DNA of 16,466 nucleotides, taken from UBA7803 sp047920935. GTDB taxonomy: Bacteria; Pseudomonadota; Gammaproteobacteria; Pseudomonadales; Azotimanducaceae. A model generated the notes under the pieces. That model was not told where the DNA came from. It saw only the letters and a list, made by a program, of their open reading frames with translations, and ran no database searches. The DNA lies in contig JBLRXD010000071.1 of assembly GCA_047920935.1 (NCBI GenBank), forward strand, positions 1 to 16,466, given 5' to 3'. Positions 1-5,681 of this stretch are shown here, piece by piece (position 1 is the stretch's first letter; every line of letters begins with the position of its first letter). Both the position numbers and the translations under genes were made by a program.

Positions 1-1122
1 CGAGAACCCTGGCACGTTGAACACCTGGGGGGCATCCGAACCCAGCAGCAATCCTGCACCCGCATCGTGCAGTGCCTTGATCAGCCGGCGTCGGACGTCA
101 ACGAACTGGCGTGCCAGCTGCGGATGGTAGGCGGGATCCGCCATGACCCTCGCCTTGGCTTCCGCCCAGCGCTGCGCGGTCTGCGCGGTCACGTAAATCA
201 TTTCGGGTCGGGCAAGCAGCGCCTCGGCGCTGCGCTCGGCCAGCAGCAACTGCTCGATCAGGCTCTGAGTCGGCACGTTCCAGACCCCGGCATCGCGGGT
301 TGCAGCGGCCACCAGGGGGATCTTCTCCGGGTCGATTCCGGCAGCCAGATTCCAGCCGAAGAACTGGCTGGGCGCGCCGTGGCGTGGCGAATCGTCAGGC
401 AGCAGCGCCGGCAGGTACTCATCCAGATGATCGATGCTCGCCTGCCCCGCGGCCAACGCGGCGGCCAGGCCGACATGAGCCGACACATGACCGGAAAACG
501 GCATACCCACTGCGTTCGCCGCCGCAGCGATGGCGGCGAAGCTGCTTTCGTCCAGCCCCGGGTGGATCTTCAAAAAATCGTAACCCGCCTCATGCTGGGC
601 GATCACCATGGCTGCGCCGGCCTCGGGCGATGTCACCGACTGGCCGTTCAGCGAAGGGCCAGAGGTGTGGATGCGCGGCGCCAGGATTTCGCCGCGCGCC
701 GCACGCCGACGCAGATCCAGGTGATGGGGCGCGCCCAACATGCCACGCGCCAGGGTGATGCCATTCGCCACGTACAGCAGCAGGGTATCCAGCGTTTCCT
801 GCCCGGCATCGGGTTGAGGCGGAATGTGCGCGTGCATCTCCGCAAGCCCGGGCAGCAAGTATCGACCACGGCCATCGATGATGCCGACGTCGCCCACCGC
901 GACCGTTTCGCTCGGACCAACGGCGGCGATTCGGCCTCCGCGGATGAGCACGGTCTGGCCGGGAACGGCCCGCCCTGCCGCCACATCGACCACGGCAACA
1001 TCGACGATGGCCCAGGCTTGTTCGGGGCTTGCGCCCGCCGTGCCCGGGAGTGCCACCGCAGCGGCCGCCACGGTCAAGCCCACCAAGCGGACGAATCGCG
1101 CCACCAGCCGCCTTATTGCCAC
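1..1122 (-). CDS. Secreted amidohydrolase (metal-dependent hydrolase), 3' end cut by window edge
   Basis: The frame is open from a GTG at 1122 to the left edge, giving 374 residues without a stop. I chose GTG 1122 because an AAGGGGGCGG Shine-Dalgarno lies just upstream; an in-frame ATG at 1161 has none. Residues 1-31 form a signal peptide (RR near the N-terminus, an Ala-rich core, then a GTAGA end), so the product is probably periplasmic. The amidohydrolase-superfamily metal motifs appear in order: HxH at 97/99 (EMHAHIP), a candidate bridging lysine K185 (DFLKIHPG), H212 (SGHVSAH), H232 (IDHLDEY) and catalytic D363 (LLGSDAP). The N-terminal strand-rich part before 90 is the usual composite-domain half. 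Family members hydrolyse cyclic amides, dipeptides or imidazolones; the substrate cannot be told here. It is transcribed divergently from the BFN-PDZ gene. About 60 or more C-terminal residues are probably missing. Confidence 0.88.
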   Translation of the reverse strand, partial: MAIRRLVARFVRLVGLTVAAAAVALPGTAGASPEQAWAIVDVAVVDVAAGRAVPGQTVLIRGGRIAAVGPSETVAVGDVGIIDGRGRYLLPGLAEMHAHIPPQPDAGQETLDTLLLYVANGITLARGMLGAPHHLDLRRRAARGEILAPRIHTSGPSLNGQSVTSPEAGAAMVIAQHEAGYDFLKIHPGLDESSFAAIAAAANAVGMPFSGHVSAHVGLAAALAAGQASIDHLDEYLPALLPDDSPRHGAPSQFFGWNLAAGIDPEKIPLVAAATRDAGVWNVPTQSLIEQLLLAERSAEALLARPEMIYVTAQTAQRWAEAKARVMADPAYHPQLARQFVDVRRRLIKALHDAGAGLLLGSDAPQVFNVPGFS

Positions 1123-1177
1123 TCCGCCCCCTTGATTCGTGTGTCCGACAGTCAGCAACATTTTCGAGCAGTATCAG

Positions 1178-1200
1178 CACCTGACTATACCCGGCAGGTG
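1178..1200. repeat. 6-bp inverted repeat in divergent promoter region (possible operator)
   Basis: CACCTG at 1178-1183 and its exact complement CAGGTG at 1195-1200 are separated by 11 bases. The half-site centres are about 17 bases apart, less than two helical turns. The repeat lies between the divergent amidohydrolase and BFN-PDZ genes and encloses a candidate -10 box. A dimeric regulator could bind here, but a 6-bp repeat can also arise by chance. Confidence 0.3.
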
Positions 1201-1211
1201 GTTTCCTGCAA
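1184..1211 (-). promoter_or_regulatory. Candidate sigma70-type promoter for the amidohydrolase
   Basis: On the minus strand TTGCAG (1211-1206) and TATAGT (1189-1184) are separated by 16 bases. TATAGT matches the -10 consensus at 5 of 6 positions; the -35 match is only partial. The site lies about 60 bases upstream of the chosen GTG start. The -10 sits in the spacer of a perfect inverted repeat, CACCTG (1178-1183) and CAGGTG (1195-1200). It was read by eye, not scored. Confidence 0.35.
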
Positions 1212-1235
1212 TGCTGGGCTCAGGAGGTGCGCGCC

Positions 1236-2120
1236 ATGATTCCGCACAACACGTCCGCGATAGCGGCCGCCATAGCGGCCGCCACAAAAACGCCGCTGAT
1301 TCTGCTGCTTGCCATGCTGCTATCCGCGCCAGCGGGCGCTCAGACACGCGAGCTCACCGCTGTCCCCACCGACGTGGTAGAGATGGAGATCGCCACCGTC
1401 ACCCTCGACCCTCTATCCGGTGCGCCCCTGGTGCTGCTGCGCAACCCCCGCGGCGGTGAGTTGGTGCCGATCTTCATCGGCGCCGCGGAGGCCAGGGCGA
1501 TCCTGTTCTCGCTGCACGGCGCGGTGCTGCCGCGCCCCATGACCCACGATCTGCTGCACGACGTGGTAACCGCCACCGGCGCCAGGCTGGAGCGGGTTTA
1601 CATCGATGCGGTGACCGACAACACCTATCTCGGCATGCTGGAATTGACCCGGCCCGGGCAGGATGCGCCGGTACTCGTAGACGCACGCCCGAGCGACGCG
1701 CTCGCTCTGGCGTTGCGCGCCGACGCCAGCATCCACATTGCCACCCAGGTGCTGGATTCGGCGCGGGAGCATCAATACGGGCCGCTGGATTCGGAGCAGG
1801 TCGCCACCGCGCTGGGCATCACCGTGGTGGGAATCGACGACGACATTCGCGAGTCGCTGGCGCTGCCCGATACCCCCGGGGTCATCATCAACCAGGCCCG
1901 AGGCGCAGCAGCGGACGCTGGCCTGACGGCGGGAATGATGATCGTGCGCATCAACGCTGAGCCGGTCGACTCCCCGTTGCGGTTTCTGGAGCTCATTGGC
2001 GCCACACCCGAAGACGAACCCGTGGCGATCACCGTCTGGTTCGAAGGCCAGGAACGGGAGTTCGAACTGCAGCAGCTGCCAGCCACACCGCAGCCCGACG
2101 GACCGGCCATACGCGCCTGA
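1236..2120 (+). CDS. Exported bifunctional-nuclease (BFN/DUF151) domain protein with C-terminal PDZ-like domain
   Basis: The product has 294 residues. I chose ATG 1236 because AGGAGGT at 1222-1228 sits 7 bases upstream; an in-frame GTG at 1227 overlaps that ribosome site and is rejected. Residues 1-36 look like a signal peptide (Ala-rich n-region, LILLLAMLLS core, APAGAQ end), so the protein is probably periplasmic. Residues about 46-172 match the BFN (DNase/RNase, DUF151) family. They show the typical EARAI segment, the THDLLHDVV helix and the hallmark DARPSDALALALR followed by hydrophobic strands. Residues about 205-280 resemble a PDZ domain: PGVIINQ, a GAAADAGLTAGMMIVRIN stretch and a following helix and strand. 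Characterised BFN-family proteins have nuclease or regulatory roles in the cytosol or plastid, so an exported copy fused to PDZ is unusual. It is followed 102 bases later by a small exported protein in the same direction. BFN assignment is firm; PDZ is likely; nuclease activity is unproven. Confidence 0.85.
   Translation: MIPHNTSAIAAAIAAATKTPLILLLAMLLSAPAGAQTRELTAVPTDVVEMEIATVTLDPLSGAPLVLLRNPRGGELVPIFIGAAEARAILFSLHGAVLPRPMTHDLLHDVVTATGARLERVYIDAVTDNTYLGMLELTRPGQDAPVLVDARPSDALALALRADASIHIATQVLDSAREHQYGPLDSEQVATALGITVVGIDDDIRESLALPDTPGVIINQARGAAADAGLTAGMMIVRINAEPVDSPLRFLELIGATPEDEPVAITVWFEGQEREFELQQLPATPQPDGPAIRA
1260..1283 (+). repeat. Perfect 12-bp tandem duplication inside the signal-peptide coding region
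   Basis: ATAGCGGCCGCC occurs twice head to tail at 1260-1271 and 1272-1283. It encodes a repeated Ala/Ile segment at the start of the BFN-PDZ signal peptide. Because the unit is four codons long, gain or loss of a copy would keep the frame and only change the n-region length. Confidence 0.8.
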
Positions 2121-2222
2121 AGACCGCCAACGCCGTCACCGGCGGCACGGCGATTGCACGCTCGACAGCGAATGGGTTGCTGAGCATGCATCCCGGCCAG
2201 CGTCCACGCGGGAGACCGAACC

Positions 2223-2744
2223 GTGAGAGTATTCAGCCATGTACCCATGCTGATCGCCGCCGCCCTGCTGCCCCTCGGCGGCGTCGCGCACGGGCAGATT
2301 GAGCCCGAGTGCGATCGGCAGATCCGTCAGATCGAGCAGCAAATGGAGCAGCAGCGGTTCCACCCCCAGGTGCAGACCGAGCTCGAGCGGTTGCTGCAGG
2401 CGGCGGAAGAAGCGACGGCCGAAGACTGCTTGAATTACGTCGCGCAGGCGCAAACCCTGCTGCGAAACGTTCGCGCCGGAGTTCCCGCGCAGGCCGAACC
2501 TCCGGCGCCCCCGGAGCGGCCGACCCCGGCACCGGGGCCAGCCGCGCAGGAGCAGACCCAGCAGGAGCAGACCCAGCAGGATCCGGGGGAACCAGCCGAG
2601 CAGCAACAGCTAGAGCCCGGCGAGCTGGAGCCAGACCCGCAGCTGCATCCGCTCGACTTGCATCCGGACCCGGAGCTCGAGGTCGAGCAGGAAGAGCCCG
2701 AGGTGAGGGTGATCCCCGACGACGAGGAGGAGCATCGCTCCTGA
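2223..2744 (+). CDS. Small exported Pro/Glu/Gln-rich protein, function unknown
   Basis: The product has 173 residues. The GTG at 2223 follows a GGGAGA ribosome site at about 2210-2215 with 7-8 bases spacing; an in-frame ATG at 2247 is an alternative. Residues 1-25 form a signal peptide ending GGVAHGQ, and no lipobox cysteine is seen. Residues about 27-90 are helical and contain two cysteines (in PECDRQ and AEDCLN) that could form a disulfide in the periplasm. Residues from about 93 to the end are low complexity: a Pro/Ala stretch, a QEQTQ repeat, then acidic E/D-P-rich sequence ending DDEEEHRS. This tail is probably disordered and strongly negative. I recognise no family. Its stop codon lies in the first unit of the octamer array. 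It follows the BFN-PDZ gene by 102 bases and may share its transcript. Confidence 0.7.
   Translation: MRVFSHVPMLIAAALLPLGGVAHGQIEPECDRQIRQIEQQMEQQRFHPQVQTELERLLQAAEEATAEDCLNYVAQAQTLLRNVRAGVPAQAEPPAPPERPTPAPGPAAQEQTQQEQTQQDPGEPAEQQQLEPGELEPDPQLHPLDLHPDPELEVEQEEPEVRVIPDDEEEHRS
2546..2581 (+). repeat. 15-bp in-frame tandem repeat encoding QEQTQ
   Basis: GCAGGAGCAGACCCA occurs at 2546-2560 and again at 2561-2575, followed by a partial third copy (GCAGGA, 2576-2581). The unit is five codons long, so it extends the Gln/Glu-rich linker of the small exported protein without a frameshift. It is likely to vary in copy number between strains. Confidence 0.8.
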
Positions 2745-2796
2745 TCGGCTGATCGGCTGATCGCCTGATCGCCTGATCGCCTGATCGCCTGATCGT
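2741..2796. repeat. Seven-copy 8-bp tandem repeat, CTGATCG(G/C/T), between convergent genes
   Basis: Units start at 2741, 2749, 2757, 2765, 2773, 2781 and 2789. All share CTGATCG; the eighth base is G in units 1-2, C in units 3-6 and T in unit 7. Each unit holds one GATC, so GATC recurs every 8 bases. The TGA stop of the small exported protein lies in the first unit (2742-2744). The stop of the convergent mutarotase-like gene (complement of 2796-2798) begins at the array's last base. The array thus fills the whole gap between the two coding regions. Confidence 0.95.
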
Positions 2797-3611
2797 CAGA
2801 ACGTGTAGTCGACCCACCAGGTCAATTCCTGACCCGGCGCCACCAGGCGCTCCAGAAACGGCTCCCAGGACATGGTGACCTGGTTCCCCCAGATGGCGAA
2901 ATAGTCAGGTACGTAGCTGCAGACCCCGGCCACGAGCCCAACCAGCGGATGGCGTTGCAGCACCACCAGCGGCGCGCTGGCGTCGTGGTCGAGGGCCAGA
3001 TAGCGGCCATCGCGCCACGGCCAGGCGGTGCGGGCGATGAAGCCGCTCGGATGGCGAACGTAGCCAGCGGCATCACGCCAGCGCAGCGGCGCGTTGACCC
3101 ACAGTAACTCGTCACCCTGCTGCGGATGCGGGAAGAACGGATGCGGGAACCAGCGCACCGGCGCGAATGCCTGGCCGACAACCCGCAAACAGGTGTGCGA
3201 CCGCACGGTGCGGCCGTGCAGCGACACGGTGCGAACCAGCTTGATGGCATGCTCTTCGTAGCGCTGCTCGACCGAAAACACGACGCTTGCGCCCGCGGCC
3301 TCCACAGTCCAGTCGGAGAACTCGAGGACCTCGTTTCCAGCCAGGTCACAGACGCCGACGCCGATCACCAGCGCTTCATGAAGGCGCTGCTTCGACGCCA
3401 GCGGACCGAGGCGGAAGCTATCGGGAATGCCCTGACCGTCGAAGCAGTTGAAACTCGTCGGGAACGTCGGCCCGGACAGCAGATCCCCGCGCGCCGGGTC
3501 GGTAATCTGAAAGATATACCCGCCAGCGCAGTAGCGCACGCCCAGGCGGTCGCGGTCTTTCGCCGGATCCAGCAACTGAATCACCAGGGCGTCGTTCGAC
3601 AAAGTCAGCAT
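2796..3611 (-). CDS. Putative aldose-1-epimerase-like (galactose mutarotase fold) protein
   Basis: The product has 271 residues. I chose the ATG at 3611 because AGGAG lies 5-6 bases upstream; a longer frame to 3635 would overlap that site. No signal peptide is seen, so it is probably cytoplasmic. The sequence alternates short strands throughout. It has a His-rich motif FPHPFFPHP at 155-163 and a C-terminal block MSWEPFLERLVAPGQELTW at 246-264. In the mutarotase superfamily a central His/Asp region and a late Glu in an EP motif followed by a PGE-type turn are typical; E249 would be the candidate catalytic base. This is fold-level inference without close-family recognition, and it could be a sugar-binding protein without epimerase activity. 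It is read in the same direction as, and 80 bases downstream of, the PQQ sugar dehydrogenase, which fits a sugar-handling role. Confidence 0.6.
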   Translation of the reverse strand: MLTLSNDALVIQLLDPAKDRDRLGVRYCAGGYIFQITDPARGDLLSGPTFPTSFNCFDGQGIPDSFRLGPLASKQRLHEALVIGVGVCDLAGNEVLEFSDWTVEAAGASVVFSVEQRYEEHAIKLVRTVSLHGRTVRSHTCLRVVGQAFAPVRWFPHPFFPHPQQGDELLWVNAPLRWRDAAGYVRHPSGFIARTAWPWRDGRYLALDHDASAPLVVLQRHPLVGLVAGVCSYVPDYFAIWGNQVTMSWEPFLERLVAPGQELTWWVDYTF

Positions 3612-3691
3612 GCTTGCTCCTGTTGCGGTGCGCAAATTCTGTGCCCAGCAACGGCTTGATGCAAGCTATGGCTTACACATCTGACGACGCC

Positions 3692-4879
3692 CTAGCGCTG
3701 GGTGACGGTGAGCCGCAACACCTCCCCATTTTCGTGCTCGGTCAGCAGCCAAATGGCGCCGTCAGCCGCCACCTTGACGTCGCGGATGCGCCGCTCGATA
3801 TCGATGCGCTCTTCCTCCACGACCTGATCGCCCTGAACGCGCACCCGCACGATGCCCTGGGTCTGCATGCCGCCGTTGAGCAGATCACCGCGCCAGGCGG
3901 AGAACTCGTCGCCGTCGTAGACCGCCAGGCCGGAGGGCGCCACGGTGCCCTCGAATACGTGAAAAGGCGACTCCATGCCCTCGCGCTCCAGGCCTACGCC
4001 GATGGGCGCACCCGAATAGTCGACGCCACCGGTGAGAAACGGCCAACCGTAGTTGTTCCCGGCCTCGACGCGATTGAGTTCGTCGCCCCCCTTGGGACCG
4101 TGATCGTTGATCCAGATGTCGCCGGTTTGCGGGTGCAGGGCGATGCCCTGGGGGTTGCGATGCCCGGTGGAGAAGATGCGCTCGTCCACCGCAGGCTCGC
4201 CGATGAACGGATTGTCCTGCGGCACGCCGCCATCGGCCTGGATACGCACGATGGAGCCGGCCTGGTCTTCGGAATCCTGGGCCCGGGAGATGTTGCGGCG
4301 CTCGCCGATGGTGAGCAGCAGGGTACCGTCGGGCAGGAACAGCATCCGGCCACCGAAGTGCAGCCCGCTGGAATCCTGATCGGCTTCCTTCATTTCGAAC
4401 ACCGTCTCGACATCCGCCAGCCCCGGACCCTCGTTGCCGGCGACGAGCCGCCCGCGGACAATGCCGGTACCGGTGCCGCGCTCACTCGGGATCGACAAGC
4501 TCAGATACACCAGATCGTTGTTCTCGAAATCCGGATGCAACGCCACATCGAACAGCCCTGCCTGGCTGCGCGGCGTATCGCCTTCATAGCGGAAGATCTC
4601 GGGGACGCCGGCGAGGGGCGGCGATAAGCTACCGTGGGGGCTGCCGATGCGCAGCCGGCCCGCGTTGCGCTCGGTGACCAGGAAGCGGCCGTCAGGCAGG
4701 AACGCCATCCCCCAGGGGTGCTCGATGCCGTCCACCACGCGCTGCACGGTCACCTCGTAATGTTCGGTGTTGATGGTGCGATCCCCGGTCTCCTCCTGCG
4801 CGGCAGCCGGGACGGCAGCCGCGGCCAGAGCGAAAAGACAGCTGCTGGCAAAGCCGGCACCGCTGGTGAAATACCTCAT
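3692..4879 (-). CDS. Periplasmic PQQ-dependent sugar dehydrogenase (soluble glucose dehydrogenase family)
   Basis: The product has 395 residues. I chose the ATG at 4879 because AGGAG lies 6 bases upstream; the GTG at 4894 lies 5' of that ribosome site. Residues 1-28 form a signal peptide (FALAAAAVPAAAQ), so it acts in the periplasm. It is a six-bladed propeller of the GdhB/YliI type. Active-site positions known from soluble glucose dehydrogenase have matching residues here: Q106 (RSQAGLFDVALHPDF), the candidate catalytic H174 (LHFGGRMLF), R241-N242 (GHRNPQG) and R364/R366 (RRIRDV). Ca2+/PQQ loops near DHGPKGGDELN (259-269) also fit. It oxidises aldose sugars at C1 and passes electrons to a respiratory acceptor. 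It requires PQQ, for which no synthesis gene is seen here. It is divergent from the HPF-cold-shock gene, with the mutarotase-like gene directly downstream. Confidence 0.92.
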   Translation of the reverse strand: MRYFTSGAGFASSCLFALAAAAVPAAAQEETGDRTINTEHYEVTVQRVVDGIEHPWGMAFLPDGRFLVTERNAGRLRIGSPHGSLSPPLAGVPEIFRYEGDTPRSQAGLFDVALHPDFENNDLVYLSLSIPSERGTGTGIVRGRLVAGNEGPGLADVETVFEMKEADQDSSGLHFGGRMLFLPDGTLLLTIGERRNISRAQDSEDQAGSIVRIQADGGVPQDNPFIGEPAVDERIFSTGHRNPQGIALHPQTGDIWINDHGPKGGDELNRVEAGNNYGWPFLTGGVDYSGAPIGVGLEREGMESPFHVFEGTVAPSGLAVYDGDEFSAWRGDLLNGGMQTQGIVRVRVQGDQVVEEERIDIERRIRDVKVAADGAIWLLTEHENGEVLRLTVTQR

Positions 4880-4907
4880 GATCAGCTCCTGCACGGTTGA
4901 CGGCCGA

Positions 4908-4965
4908 AGTGCAGCAACTTTCGCGCCTACATCAGTAGCGCGGAATGCCGGAGCAGTGCAGCAAC
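4908..4965. repeat. Pair of 11-bp direct repeats in the divergent region
   Basis: AGTGCAGCAAC occurs exactly at 4908-4918 and 4955-4965, with starts 47 bases apart. It lies between the divergent sugar dehydrogenase and HPF-cold-shock genes. It could be a pair of regulator sites, but the sequence gives no more support than the repetition. Confidence 0.35.
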
Positions 4966-5041
4966 GGCGACGCCAACAACCCGAGTGGCATCACTTTTGC
5001 TCGACCTGTCGGCGTCAGCAGTAGGACGGGGCCGGATCATC

Positions 5042-5662
5042 GTGCAAGTGCCGATCGAAATATCCTTTGGGAACACCCATGCGAACGAAGCGATCAGATC
5101 CCTGATCGACGACGAGACCGCCAAGCTGGAACGGATATGCGATCACGTCAGCAGCTGCCGCATCGCGCTGGACGAGCAACCGGAACCCAAGCGGGCGCGC
5201 AATCCTTACCGGGTGCGGGTGGAGGTGCACGTGCCGCCACGGCACACGCTGGTCGCCGAGAGCAAGCCCCGTGACAGTGATGTGCATGATCCCTTGCCCA
5301 TGGTCATCCGAGGAACCTTCAAGGCCATGCAGGCCCAGTTGCGGAAGCTGGTCGAGAAGCAGCATGGCCACGTCAAGGCCCACCCGGTGGAACAGGAGAA
5401 TCTGGCCCTGGTGTCGCGCCTGTTTCCCGAGGCGGGCTACGGCTTCATCAAGACGCCGGACGGTCGCGATATTTACTTCCACCGCAACGCCGTGCTTCAT
5501 CACGACTTCGATCGACTCACCGTCGGCACCGCCGTGCGTTTCGTCGAGGAACAGGGAAACGAGGGCCCCCAGGCGTCGACCGTGCAGGTGATCGACAAGC
5601 CGGGCGCCAGAATTTCCGACGACGCCCAGGTGCCGCCTCCCTACGGCTGGGAGCAGAAATAG
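5042..5662 (+). CDS. Ribosome-associated HPF/RaiA-type protein fused to a cold-shock domain
   Basis: From GTG 5042 the product has 206 residues beginning MQVPIEISFGN, the normal start of this family; an upstream in-frame GTG at 4985 would add 19 residues of unlike sequence. The ribosome site is weak (GGACGG, 5023-5028), so the start rests mainly on homology. Residues 1-110 form the HPF/RaiA (S30AE) domain: strand, helix with HANEAIRSLIDDETAKLERI, two strands including RVRVEVHVP, and a second helix (KAMQAQLRKLVEK). Residues about 118-186 form a cold-shock domain with RNP1-like GYGFI and RNP2-like DIYFHRNAV. HPF/RaiA proteins bind the 30S decoding region and silence ribosomes in starvation or cold; the cold-shock domain would add single-stranded nucleic-acid binding. 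It converges with the glycosidase-like/kinase fusion gene, leaving only 8 bases between stops. Confidence 0.88.
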   Translation: MQVPIEISFGNTHANEAIRSLIDDETAKLERICDHVSSCRIALDEQPEPKRARNPYRVRVEVHVPPRHTLVAESKPRDSDVHDPLPMVIRGTFKAMQAQLRKLVEKQHGHVKAHPVEQENLALVSRLFPEAGYGFIKTPDGRDIYFHRNAVLHHDFDRLTVGTAVRFVEEQGNEGPQASTVQVIDKPGARISDDAQVPPPYGWEQK

Positions 5663-5664
5663 CG

Positions 5665-5681
5665 GCAGCCTCAACGGCTGC
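5665..5681. terminator. Short GC hairpin at convergent junction
   Basis: GCAGCC (5665-5670) pairs perfectly with GGCTGC (5676-5681) around the loop TCAAC. It lies exactly between the convergent HPF-cold-shock stop (5660-5662) and the fusion-gene stop (complement of 5671-5673, inside the loop). There is no T-run on either side, so it is a weak bidirectional terminator at best. Confidence 0.4.

Noticed and set aside
2741..2796. Octamer array as a CRISPR-like or coding repeat
   Set aside because: Units are 8 bp with no spacers, and a repeated peptide read from the minus strand is just the array translated. It is a simple tandem repeat.
3614..4627. Rightward open frame of 337 codons
   Set aside because: It is antisense to the PQQ sugar dehydrogenase, whose active-site residues are all readable on the other strand.
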